Source: Oscillospiraceae bacterium (GTDB lineage: Bacteria; Bacillota; Clostridia; Oscillospirales; Oscillospiraceae). From it: a DNA stretch of 5,944 nucleotides. Both the position numbers and the translations under genes were made by a program. Of this stretch, positions 1 through 5,856 are shown piece after piece; positions within the stretch are counted from its first letter, which is position 1, and every line of letters begins with the position of its first letter. The stretch spans positions 1-5,944 of the forward strand of contig JAISKU010000016.1 of NCBI GenBank assembly GCA_031261245.1, in the 5' to 3' direction. The notes under the pieces were generated by a model. That model was not told the DNA's origin. It saw only the letters and a list, made by a program, of their open reading frames with translations, and searched no databases.

Positions 1-1313
1 TAGTGCGCCGTCATCGCGGTTATGAGCACGGCGGCCGTCACGGCGTCCTTGTCGCGCACATAGTCGCCCGCCATGTAGCCGTAGCTCTCCTCGTAGGAGA
101 ACACGACGTTCCCCTCGCCTGACGATTCCAGCTCGCCCTTGCGCTCCGCCATGAATTTGAAGCCCGTGAACGTATCGAAACACCTCGCGCCGCCTAATCT
201 CGCGGCGCGGCGCGCCATGTCCGTCGTGACGATCGTTTTCAGCACGACGGGATTCTCCGGCAGCACGCCCGCGCGCTTTTTCGACGCTAAAACGTAATCA
301 ATCAGCAAAACGCCCGTCTTGTTCCCGGACAGGTGGACGTAATCGGGATTATCGGCTCCGCCTTTTGCTCCGTCGCGCACGAGCACGGCAATCCTGTCGC
401 TGTCCGGGTCGGTGCCGATGATAATATCCGCGCCGACTTCCCGCGCGAGCCTTCCCGCGAGGGCAAAACCCTCCGGCAGCTCCGGATTCGGCGACTCGAC
501 CGTCGGAAACGTGCCGTCGGGCGTCATCTGCTCCGGCACGGGATACAGATGCCTCACCCCGAGGCGGCGCAGCGCCTCCGGGACGAGCTTATACCCCGCC
601 CCGTGAAACGGCGTGTACACGACGCGCAGTCTGTCCGCGACAGCGGCGACGGCCTGCGGCTCGGCCGCCTCACCGAGAGCCTCGGCGAGAAACGCCTCGT
701 CCGTCTCCTCGCCCATCACGGTGATTATGCCGCGCGCCACGGCGTCGCCGTACTCCACGCGCTTTATCGAGGCGAAGATGTCCGTCCCCTCCATGCGCTC
801 CGCCACCCACCGCGCCTCGCGCGGCGGGAGCTGCGCCCCGTCGGAGAGATAGACCTTGTAGCCGTTGTACTCCTTTGTGTTGTGGCTCGCGGTGATGTTT
901 ATCCCCGCCGCGCAGCCGTATTTGCGTATGGCAAAACTCAACTCCGGCGTCGGGCGTATGTCGTCAAAAATGCGCACGCGTATTCCGTTCCCCGCGAGCA
1001 CCGAGGCGGCCTCCTGCGCGAACAGGAGGCTGTTTATGCGGCAGTCGCGGCACACCGCGACCTCGCCGCCGCCGAGCTTTTCGAGTATGACCTCCGCGAA
1101 CGCCTGCGTCGCGTGGCGAATCACGTGTACATTTATCCTGTTCGTGCCGAGCGCCATCACGCCGCGCAGTCCGGCCGTGCCGAACGCGAGCGGCGCGAAA
1201 AAGCGCGACTCAATCTCTGCCGCGTCGTCCGCGATATCAAGAAGCTCGCGCCGCTCCGCGTCCGACAGGGCGGGGGAGGCGCGCCACTTATCGTATTCGG
1301 AGCGCGCGCTCAT
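1..1313 (-). CDS. pgcA: Phosphoglucomutase/phosphomannomutase family enzyme (C-terminus cut by window edge)
   Basis: Predicted cytoplasmic alpha-D-phosphohexomutase that interconverts hexose 6-phosphate and 1-phosphate through a phosphoserine; the PgcA type usually makes glucose 1-phosphate for UDP-glucose and envelope polymers. The 437 visible residues contain FGTAGLRG near 44-51, the phosphoserine loop T-A-S143-H-N, the Mg-binding loop D302-P-D304-S-D306-R307, the K-T-I-V-T-T-D-M segment of domain 3, and the sugar-binding loop Y407-E-E-S-Y-G followed by VRDKDAV. The family is usually about 560-580 residues, so the C-terminal phosphate-binding domain lies outside the window. The ATG overlaps the stop of the upstream small gene in ATGA, and GGAGG lies 10 nt before it (1324-1328). 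One oddity is Thr where the active-site loop normally has Pro (ASHNT, not ASHNP). The family is certain; the substrate (glucose or mannose phosphate) is inferred. Confidence 0.93.
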   Translation of the reverse strand, partial: MSARSEYDKWRASPALSDAERRELLDIADDAAEIESRFFAPLAFGTAGLRGVMALGTNRINVHVIRHATQAFAEVILEKLGGGEVAVCRDCRINSLLFAQEAASVLAGNGIRVRIFDDIRPTPELSFAIRKYGCAAGINITASHNTKEYNGYKVYLSDGAQLPPREARWVAERMEGTDIFASIKRVEYGDAVARGIITVMGEETDEAFLAEALGEAAEPQAVAAVADRLRVVYTPFHGAGYKLVPEALRRLGVRHLYPVPEQMTPDGTFPTVESPNPELPEGFALAGRLAREVGADIIIGTDPDSDRIAVLVRDGAKGGADNPDYVHLSGNKTGVLLIDYVLASKKRAGVLPENPVVLKTIVTTDMARRAARLGGARCFDTFTGFKFMAERKGELESSGEGNVVFSYEESYGYMAGDYVRDKDAVTAAVLITAMTAH

Positions 1314-1585
1314 ACGTTCTCTTCCTCCGGTATCGCGGCGAGCAGATCGCGCGCCTCGTCGAGCATCGTCTCCGGGACGAAGATGTCCACGCCGTGCGTC
1401 TTGCGCTGCCACCGCTTGTCCGTCGGAATCCCGTACGCGCGCAGCAGGTTCAGCGTTATCTCCACGTCCATGTCGTCGTAAATCGCCGTCGTCAGAAGCG
1501 CTGGGGGGACTATGTCGCCGCCCTCCGCGGCCTTGGGCCACGGGAGAGGCTTTTCCTTTTTGAAGCGGAAACCGAAAATTCCCAT
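1310..1585 (-). CDS. Small DUF2007-like protein
   Basis: A 91-residue protein of unknown function. Its middle and C-terminal half (about 35-86) has the look of the DUF2007 'putative prokaryotic signal transducing' fold: an LLRAYGIP segment, then a GVDIFVP strand and a helix EARDLLA. That fold resembles a ferredoxin-like or ACT-like small domain. The first 20 residues are basic and aromatic (GFRFKKEKP), with no signal peptide or membrane segment. The ATG at 1583-1585 lies 15 nt after the rlmH stop and has only a weak purine-rich site (GGACGG) upstream. Its TGA overlaps the mutase ATG by 4 bp, which suggests translational coupling. The family assignment rests on remembered pattern, not a search; no specific role can be given. 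Confidence 0.75.
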   Translation of the reverse strand: MGIFGFRFKKEKPLPWPKAAEGGDIVPPALLTTAIYDDMDVEITLNLLRAYGIPTDKRWQRKTHGVDIFVPETMLDEARDLLAAIPEEENV

Positions 1586-1600
1586 ATGTGAGGTCCGTCC

Positions 1601-2044
1601 CTATTTGTGATATTTTCCGCCGGAAATTATGTTATACGCCCTGTAGAGCTGCTCGAGCGCGAACACCCGCGCCAGCGAGTGCGGAAGCGTCATGCGAGAC
1701 AGCGACAGGCGCAAATCCGCCGCGTTTTTTACATCGTCGTGCAGTCCGTTTGACGAGCCGATCACGACGCAGAGCCTCGAGTGCGACTGCGACAGCCCGG
1801 ACAGCGTGTCCGCGAGCTCCCGCGTGCTCATCTCGCGCCCCTCGACGCACAGCGCGATCACATACGCGCCCTTGGGAATCCGCGTCAGCAGCTCCGGAGC
1901 CTCTTTTTGGAGCGAGGCGAGCTCGCGTATCTCGACGACGCTCAGATCGCAGTAAGCGCCCAGCCGCTTGATATATTCCCCGGCGGCCTGCTCGTAATAC
2001 TTCTCCTTCACGCGCCCGGCGCACAGGAGCGTCACGCCCGTCAT
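1601..2044 (-). CDS. rlmH: 23S rRNA (pseudouridine1915-N3)-methyltransferase RlmH
   Basis: SPOUT-class methyltransferase that uses SAM to methylate pseudouridine 1915 in helix 69 of 23S rRNA on assembled ribosomes; it acts as a dimer. The 147 residues match the family along their length: KEKYY (13-17), EYIKRLGAY (23-31), an ALCVEGREMS strand and loop (64-73), VVIGSSNGL (93-101) at the trefoil-knot SAM site, and LSLSRMTLPH (113-122) running to the ending EQLYRAYNI...YHK. The family is usually 155-160 residues; this copy is shorter mainly in the linker after residue 40. The SAM loop reads G-S-S where G-G-S is usual. I chose the ATG at 2042-2044 because it aligns with the family start and overlaps the upstream stop as ATGA. 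An in-frame GTG at 2062 would add six residues with no homology. There is no strong Shine-Dalgarno site, so coupling is likely. Confidence 0.95.
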   Translation of the reverse strand: MTGVTLLCAGRVKEKYYEQAAGEYIKRLGAYCDLSVVEIRELASLQKEAPELLTRIPKGAYVIALCVEGREMSTRELADTLSGLSQSHSRLCVVIGSSNGLHDDVKNAADLRLSLSRMTLPHSLARVFALEQLYRAYNIISGGKYHK

Positions 2045-2823
2045 ACGCCGAGAGTCCCGCACGGCGTGTCCGGCGGCGCGACAGTGAGCTCCACGTCGCC
2101 GCCGACGTCTGCGCCGCCCCTTGAGAGCGCGTCGCGCACGTCGCGGTAGGCGAGCTCGGGCGTGTTGTTCTCCCGCGAGAGGTGCGCGAGAATGATTTTC
2201 CGCGCGCCGCTTTTCGCGAGCTCCAGCGCGAGCGCGCCGCCCGCGAGATTCGACAGATGCCCCATTTCCGAGGCAATCCGCCGCCTTAGCGACGGCGGAT
2301 AGTTGCCGAATTTGAGCATCGTTATGTCGTGGTTCGCCTCGACGACGGCGAGATCCGCCCCCGACGCGGCAGTCAGCACGTCCTCCGTCACGATTCCGAG
2401 ATCCGTCGCGAACGCGAGCGTCCTGCCCCCGGCGGAGACCGTGAAGCCGACGCTTCCCGGCGCGTCGTGCGAGGTGCGAAAGGCGCGGATACCGAAGCCC
2501 GCGGCGTCAAGCACGACGCCCGGCTCAATCACCTCGAGCGGGGAGCCGCCCGCAACCTGATTCTCAATGGCGTCGAGCGTCGCGCGCGTCGCGAAAATCC
2601 TCGGCGCTATGTACTTTGTCATGATTCCGAGGCCGTTTATGTGGTCGGAGTGGCTGTGCGTCACAAGAATCGCGGAAATCTCCCCCGGCTCAACCCCGAG
2701 CTCGCGCAGCGAGCCGCGAATCCGCTTGTAGGAGATTCCGGCGTCGATCAGTATGTGCGCCCCGCCGTGCGAGACGAGCGCGCAGTTGCCGGAGGAGGAG
2801 CTCGCGAGCGTCGTTATGCGCAT
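2041..2823 (-). CDS. walJ: WalJ/YycJ-like metallo-beta-lactamase-fold hydrolase
   Basis: Cytoplasmic MBL-fold protein of the YycJ/WalJ group, predicted to be a metal-dependent nuclease or phosphodiesterase; Bacillus YycJ has been linked to DNA repair. The 260 residues match the usual length of about 260-265. Visible family features are the SSSSGN start (8-13), LIDAGIS (25-31), the metal motif T-H56-S-H58-S-D60-H61, RTSHDAPGSVGF (His119), the bridging Asp in ATDLG (D141), VEANHD (161-166), GHLSN (188-192), and LAHLSRENN with His214. All expected metal ligands are present. The ATG follows the murA stop by 2 nt and has only a poor ribosome-binding site, so coupling to murA translation is likely. 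Its TGA overlaps the rlmH ATG. walJ and rlmH also lie near each other in staphylococci and bacilli, though there beside walRK, which is not seen here. Confidence 0.92.
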   Translation of the reverse strand: MRITTLASSSSGNCALVSHGGAHILIDAGISYKRIRGSLRELGVEPGEISAILVTHSHSDHINGLGIMTKYIAPRIFATRATLDAIENQVAGGSPLEVIEPGVVLDAAGFGIRAFRTSHDAPGSVGFTVSAGGRTLAFATDLGIVTEDVLTAASGADLAVVEANHDITMLKFGNYPPSLRRRIASEMGHLSNLAGGALALELAKSGARKIILAHLSRENNTPELAYRDVRDALSRGGADVGGDVELTVAPPDTPCGTLGV

Positions 2824-2825
2824 CT

Positions 2826-4133
2826 CTATACGGCGGACGCTTCCGCGGGAGCTTCGGACGCGTCAAAGGTGTCGTCAATGCTCGTGATGTCGGCGCCGAG
2901 CGAGCGCAGCTTGCCCACGATGTCCTCATACCCGCGCTCAATGTAGCTGACGCCCTCAATCTCCGTCGTGCCGCGCGCGCACAGTCCCGCGATGACGAGC
3001 GCCGCGCCCGCGCGCAGGTCGTGCGCCCTCAGCGGAGCGCCGGTGAGACCTGACACGCCCTCGATTATCGCGGTGCGCCCCGTGACGCGTATGGACGCGC
3101 CCATTTTCGCCAGCTCGTCCACATATTTGAAGCGGTTGTCCCACACGCCCTCCGTGACGGTGCTTGTCCCGTCGGCGAGGCAGAGCAGCGTGGATATCTG
3201 CGGCTGCATGTCAGTCGGAAACCCGGGGTACGGCATGGTGGTCACGTCAATCTTGCGGAAGCGCTCTCCGCCCTCGACGACTATCGAGGCGACGCCGGAC
3301 TCCTCGACGGACACGCCCATCTCGCGCAGCTTCCCCGAAATGCACTCAAGGTGCTTCGGGGTCACATTTTTTATCTCGACCCTGCCGCCCGTTCCTGCGG
3401 CGGCCGCCATGTACGTCCCGGCCTCAATCTGGTCAGGGATTATCGAGTACGTCCCGCCGTGCAGACTCTTCACGCCGTAGATTCTGATGACGTTCGTGCC
3501 CGCGCCGCGAATGTCCGCGCCCATGTAGTTGAGGAAGTTCGCGAGATCGACGATGTGAGGCTCACGCGCGGCGTTCTCGATGAGCGTCACGCCGTCGGCC
3601 GTCGTCGCGGCGAGCATGATGTTTATGGTCGCGCCGACGGACACGACGTCGAAGAACACGGACGCGCCGTGAAGCCCGCCGTCCGTCGTCGCGGTCAGCA
3701 CGCCGTTTTTGATGTCGATAGACGCACCCATCGCGGTAAAGCCCTTCACGTGCTGGTCAATCGGGCGCACGCCGCCGAAGTTGCAGCCGCCGGGCATGGC
3801 GATATCCGCGCGGCCGAACCGCGCCAAGAGCGCGCCGATGAGGTAGTACGACGCGCGTATGCGCCGCATGGCGTCAAACGTCGCGGCGTGTGTGGACACG
3901 CTCGTGCAGTCGAGCTCGACCGTGCCGCCGCCGAGGTCGCGCAGACGCGCGCCCATCTGGCGCAGGATGCCGAAGAGCATCGAGACGTCGGAGATGTCCG
4001 GCACGTTCTCAATCCGGCACACGCCGTCTACGAGCAGCGCGGCGGGAATGATTGCGACTGCGGCGTTTTTCGCGCCGCTTATCGTGACGGAACCGTTTAG
4101 CGGTACTCCGCCGCGAATAATATATTTGGACAA
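2826..4133 (-). CDS. murA: UDP-N-acetylglucosamine 1-carboxyvinyltransferase (MurA, MurZ-like type)
   Basis: Cytoplasmic enzyme that transfers enolpyruvate from PEP to UDP-GlcNAc, the first committed step of peptidoglycan synthesis. The 435 residues have the full double-domain family length. Key positions seen are K22-N23 (ISGAKNA), the substrate-binding R-I-R93-A-S-Y-Y, the catalytic loop P-G-G-C117-N-F-G with RPIDQH (123-128), and the catalytic Asp in PGFPTD308MQ. Cys117 is the residue attacked by fosfomycin, so the enzyme should be sensitive. The SYYLIGALLARFG and RPIDQHVKGF patterns resemble the second Firmicutes paralogue (MurZ/MurA2). The start is TTG, supported by GGAGG 9 nt upstream and by homology (xKYIIRGG at the N-terminus). 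A short acidic and Ala-rich tail (about 419-435) follows the conserved fold. It is the first gene of the minus-strand run. Confidence 0.97.
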   Translation of the reverse strand: MSKYIIRGGVPLNGSVTISGAKNAAVAIIPAALLVDGVCRIENVPDISDVSMLFGILRQMGARLRDLGGGTVELDCTSVSTHAATFDAMRRIRASYYLIGALLARFGRADIAMPGGCNFGGVRPIDQHVKGFTAMGASIDIKNGVLTATTDGGLHGASVFFDVVSVGATINIMLAATTADGVTLIENAAREPHIVDLANFLNYMGADIRGAGTNVIRIYGVKSLHGGTYSIIPDQIEAGTYMAAAAGTGGRVEIKNVTPKHLECISGKLREMGVSVEESGVASIVVEGGERFRKIDVTTMPYPGFPTDMQPQISTLLCLADGTSTVTEGVWDNRFKYVDELAKMGASIRVTGRTAIIEGVSGLTGAPLRAHDLRAGAALVIAGLCARGTTEIEGVSYIERGYEDIVGKLRSLGADITSIDDTFDASEAPAEASAV

Positions 4134-4142
4134 AGGCTATAT

Positions 4143-4147
4143 CCTCC
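4143..4147 (-). promoter_or_regulatory. murA ribosome-binding site (supports TTG start)
   Basis: On the minus strand, GGAGG within GGGAGGAT lies 9 nt before the TTG at 4131-4133. No in-frame ATG or GTG is better placed, so this site decides the non-ATG start of murA. Confidence 0.85.
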
Positions 4148-4189
4148 CGGAAGCGTGATTTTGGCGTAAGATTAGTATTGCCCTGTTTT

Positions 4190-4213
4190 GTAACAATTTT
4201 GCAACATTGTAAC
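4190..4213. repeat. Imperfect inverted repeat over the murA -10, possible operator
   Basis: The arms GTAACAAT (4190-4197) and ATTGTAAC (4206-4213) are inverted copies matching at 7 of 8 positions, separated by 8 bp. The repeat covers the murA -10 box and the predicted transcription start, where a bound repressor would block initiation. Read as direct repeats, the same stretch contains three related TTGYAAC words at 4188, 4199 and 4207. AT-rich DNA yields such matches by chance, so the regulatory role is an inference. Confidence 0.4.
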
Positions 4214-4234
4214 GCATATTTTAATTTTTTGCAA
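4206..4234 (-). promoter_or_regulatory. Sigma-A-type promoter for the murA transcription unit
   Basis: Minus-strand -35 TTGCAA (4229-4234), a 17-bp AT-rich spacer, and -10 TACAAT (4206-4211). The predicted start is near 4199, leaving a leader of about 65 nt before murA. No other good promoter is obvious in the minus-strand run, so this one probably serves all five genes. The -10 lies inside an imperfect inverted repeat (4190-4213) that may be an operator. Predicted by consensus match only. Confidence 0.75.
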
Positions 4235-4253
4235 GCCTTTTGTTAATTGATTG

Positions 4254-4267
4254 TCGCATTATTGCGA
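4254..4267. repeat. Perfect 5-bp inverted repeat at the purine nucleoside phosphorylase -35 box
   Basis: TCGCA, a TTAT spacer, then TGCGA, ending exactly at the -35 hexamer TTGCGA (4262-4267). On the plus strand it is followed by seven T residues, so it also resembles a weak intrinsic terminator, although no plus-strand gene lies upstream that would need one. An operator-like role seems more likely, but the arms are short. Confidence 0.3.
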
Positions 4268-4290
4268 TTTTTTTCGAAATAAGCTATAAT
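4262..4290 (+). promoter_or_regulatory. Sigma-A-type promoter for purine nucleoside phosphorylase
   Basis: The -35 TTGCGA (4262-4267), a 17-bp spacer, and a perfect -10 TATAAT (4285-4290). The predicted start is near 4297, giving a leader of only about 20 nt, just enough to hold the AGGAGG site (4303-4308), which is 9 nt before the ATG. The leader is too short for a riboswitch, so any purine control would have to act at the promoter. The -35 boxes of this promoter and the divergent murA promoter are 27 bp apart. Confidence 0.85.
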
Positions 4291-4317
4291 TAATAAAAAT
4301 AAAGGAGGCGTTTCCAC

Positions 4318-5148
4318 ATGAATGAGGTATACGAAAAGCTCCGCGCGTGCGCGGACGCCGTGCGCGCCCGCACGGATTTTGCGCCGCGCGTCGCGATTGT
4401 CCTCGGCTCCGGCCTCGGCGCGTTCGCCGACGGCCTCGACGAGATCGTGTCCGCCGTCGATTACGCGGATATCCCCGGCTTCCCGCAGAGCACCGTGCAG
4501 GGGCACCGCGGGCGCTTCGTGTTCGGGTATGAACGCGGCGTGCCGGTCGTCGTCATGCAGGGCAGGGTGCACTACTACGAGGGCTATGCGATCGAGGACG
4601 TGGTGCTCCCGATTCGCCTCATGGGGCTGCTCGGCGCGAAAACGCTCCTCCTCACGAACGCCGTCGGCGCGATCAACGCGTCCTACCGCTCCGGCGACTT
4701 CATGCTGCTGCGCGACCACATTCTCTACGGCGTGCCGTCGCCGCTTATCGGCGCGAACCTCGACGCGCTCGGCACGCGCTTCCCGGACATGAGCGAGGTG
4801 TACTCAAAATCCCTGCGCGACAAGGTGCGCGCGGCGGCCGAAAGGCTCGGCGTCGCGCTGCGCGAGGGCGTGTATATCCAGACCTCCGGCCCGCAGTTTG
4901 AGACTCCGGCGGAGATCCGCGCGTTCGCCGCGCTCGGCGCCGACGTCGTGGGCATGAGCACGGCGTGCGAGGCCGTCGCGGCGCGCCACATGGGGCTTGA
5001 AATCGCGGGAATCTCCTGCGTGTCGAACCTCGCGGCGGGCTTGTCGCAGACCGCGCTGACGCACGAGGAGGTGCAGGCGGCCGCCGACGCCGCCGCGCCG
5101 AGATTTATGGCGCTCGTCAGCGCGGCGATAGCGGCGATGGGGGAATGA
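4318..5148 (+). CDS. punA: Purine nucleoside phosphorylase (trimeric class)
   Basis: Cytoplasmic purine-salvage enzyme that cleaves purine nucleosides with phosphate to the free base and (deoxy)ribose 1-phosphate. Its 276 residues fit the low-molecular-weight trimeric class. Visible sites are the phosphate loop LGSGLG (S31 in 29-34), G-H63-R-G-R, GRVHYYEGY (R83, H85), the TNAVGAIN segment (113-120), SGPQFE195TPAE, GM213S214T, and CVSN237LAAG. Glu195 and Asn237 correspond to the human E201/N243 base-binding pair, which favours 6-oxopurines (inosine, guanosine) over adenosine. The ATG is fixed by AGGAGG 9 nt upstream. It is transcribed divergently from murA, and no strong terminator follows before the PIN gene promoter. 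No pathway partner such as a phosphopentomutase or nucleoside transporter is in the window, although a hexose-phosphate mutase lies across the divergent region. GC content is very high (about 78% in one sampled line). Confidence 0.95.
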   Translation: MNEVYEKLRACADAVRARTDFAPRVAIVLGSGLGAFADGLDEIVSAVDYADIPGFPQSTVQGHRGRFVFGYERGVPVVVMQGRVHYYEGYAIEDVVLPIRLMGLLGAKTLLLTNAVGAINASYRSGDFMLLRDHILYGVPSPLIGANLDALGTRFPDMSEVYSKSLRDKVRAAAERLGVALREGVYIQTSGPQFETPAEIRAFAALGADVVGMSTACEAVAARHMGLEIAGISCVSNLAAGLSQTALTHEEVQAAADAAAPRFMALVSAAIAAMGE

Positions 5149-5158
5149 GCACATTCAC

Positions 5159-5187
5159 TTGAAATTATCGTAATAGTATGGTATACT
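5159..5187 (+). promoter_or_regulatory. Extended -10 promoter of the PIN module
   Basis: TTGAAA (5159-5164), a 17-bp spacer, then TATACT (5182-5187) preceded by TGG, an extended -10 element. This is a near-consensus match. The predicted start is near 5194, only about 17 nt before the PIN gene ATG. It gives the module its own expression and rules out the in-frame ATG at 5178, which lies upstream of the -10. Confidence 0.8.
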
Positions 5188-5195
5188 TACTGCGT

Positions 5196-5202
5196 GAGGT
5201 GA
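5196..5202 (+). promoter_or_regulatory. PIN gene ribosome-binding site
   Basis: GAGGTGA pairs with seven bases of the 16S anti-Shine-Dalgarno sequence and ends 8 nt before the ATG at 5211. It selects that start over the ATG codons at 5178 and 5220. Confidence 0.8.
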
Positions 5203-5210
5203 ATCGCACA

Positions 5211-5681
5211 ATGAGCGGAATGCGAGTTTATTTGGAAACCACGGTGTTTAACAGATATTTTGAGCATGAGCGGGAATACAGCGCCGAGACGGAGCGACTT
5301 TTTGACAAGATAAACGCAGGAGAAATTGAGGCATATACCTCGGCGACTGTGCTTGAGGAAATCGACAAAGCCCCAGAACCAAAGCGCGAACAGATGCTGG
5401 AGCTAATTCGAGAATGTAAAATAGAGGTTTTGGAAACAGATTCTCAGGCGTATGATCTGGCGGATTTGTATATAGAAATGGGTATCATACCCTCGCGGTT
5501 CAGATTGGACGGCGTCCACATAGCGATGGCGGCGATTCATAATATGGATGTTATTGTGAGCCTGAATTTTCACCACATTAACAAGCTCAAAACAAAAACA
5601 GCGACAGAAATAGTACACCGCATGGAGGGCTACGGCAGCCCGATTATATGTACGCCAATGGAGGTGCTGAATGATGAATAA
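5211..5681 (+). CDS. PIN-domain protein, probable VapC-like RNase toxin
   Basis: A 156-residue single PIN domain, predicted to be a Mg-dependent RNase of a type II toxin-antitoxin system. The N-terminal strand reads RVYLE9TTVFNRYF, with Glu where many PIN proteins have the first catalytic Asp; this E form occurs in the 'YLET(T/S)-FN-YF' branch. Other acidic candidates are E49/E50 in SATVLEEI and D100 in RLDGVHIAMAA. The end LNFHHINKLKT...TPMEVL is typical of the same branch (usually NFKHI). Length fits the family. GC is about 42% in three sampled lines, far below the neighbouring phosphorylase, suggesting recent acquisition. The TAA overlaps the next gene, so the two are probably translated together. 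RNase activity and toxicity are inferred; a domesticated regulatory role is possible. Confidence 0.85.
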   Translation: MSGMRVYLETTVFNRYFEHEREYSAETERLFDKINAGEIEAYTSATVLEEIDKAPEPKREQMLELIRECKIEVLETDSQAYDLADLYIEMGIIPSRFRLDGVHIAMAAIHNMDVIVSLNFHHINKLKTKTATEIVHRMEGYGSPIICTPMEVLNDE

Positions 5682-5856
5682 TGATTTTGAGAATCAGCTC
5701 GACGAGATAAGGGTAAAGCTGAACGAGCGGACGCGGGACATGAAAAACGCGGACGCGGCCAAAGCGGCCAACGTCAACGCGGCGGAAATTGCGAGGAAGT
5801 ACGGGATAACCATTGTCAGGGGCGAGCCTTTTGTGCGCCCCGCGGCGCGAAAATAA
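5674..5856 (+). CDS. Small protein paired with the PIN gene, candidate antitoxin
   Basis: A 60-residue protein (61 if the adjacent ATG at 5671 is used). GGAGGTG at 5660-5666 lies 7 nt before the 5674 ATG and 4 nt before the 5671 ATG, so 5674 is preferred. The reading frame overlaps the end of the PIN gene by 8 bp, which implies coupling. The first half is charged and probably helical (FENQLDEIRVKLNERTRDM), and the second half has AAEIARKYGITIVRG, a pattern I associate with short partners of PIN proteins. No ribbon-helix-helix, AbrB or HTH DNA-binding domain is apparent, so it may only bind and inhibit the PIN protein. GC is about 55-60%, between that of the PIN gene and the host genes. The antitoxin role is inferred from size, overlap and position. 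Confidence 0.7.
   Translation: MNNDFENQLDEIRVKLNERTRDMKNADAAKAANVNAAEIARKYGITIVRGEPFVRPAARK

Noticed and set aside
333..1481. A 382-codon plus-strand open frame opposite the mutase and small gene
   Set aside because: Its translation is Arg/Ala/His-rich with no domain, and the opposite strand encodes well-conserved proteins throughout. High-GC codon bias makes long antisense frames.
1586..1630. SCC-type integration at the 3' end of rlmH (orfX)
   Set aside because: The YHK-stop end is present, as in staphylococcal orfX, but it is followed after 15 bp by the next operon gene, with no recombinase or repeat.
2045..2062. GTG start extending RlmH by six residues
   Set aside because: The added residues do not fit the family N-terminus, and the ATG overlapping the walJ stop does.
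2329..2946. A 205-codon plus-strand open frame antisense to walJ and the murA end
   Set aside because: Same shadow pattern as the other antisense frames; the minus strand has intact family motifs.
3351..4100. A 249-codon plus-strand open frame antisense to murA
   Set aside because: Low-complexity Arg/Ala/Val/His composition, no ribosome-binding site, and full overlap with murA catalytic regions.
5143..5156. GAATG-AGCA-CATTC hairpin as a terminator for purine nucleoside phosphorylase
   Set aside because: Only a 5-bp, AT-rich stem with no T run, and it begins inside the coding sequence.
5178..5210. Longer N-terminus for the PIN protein from the ATG at 5178
   Set aside because: That ATG lies upstream of the -10 box at 5182-5187 and has no ribosome-binding site; the PIN fold begins after the ATG at 5211.
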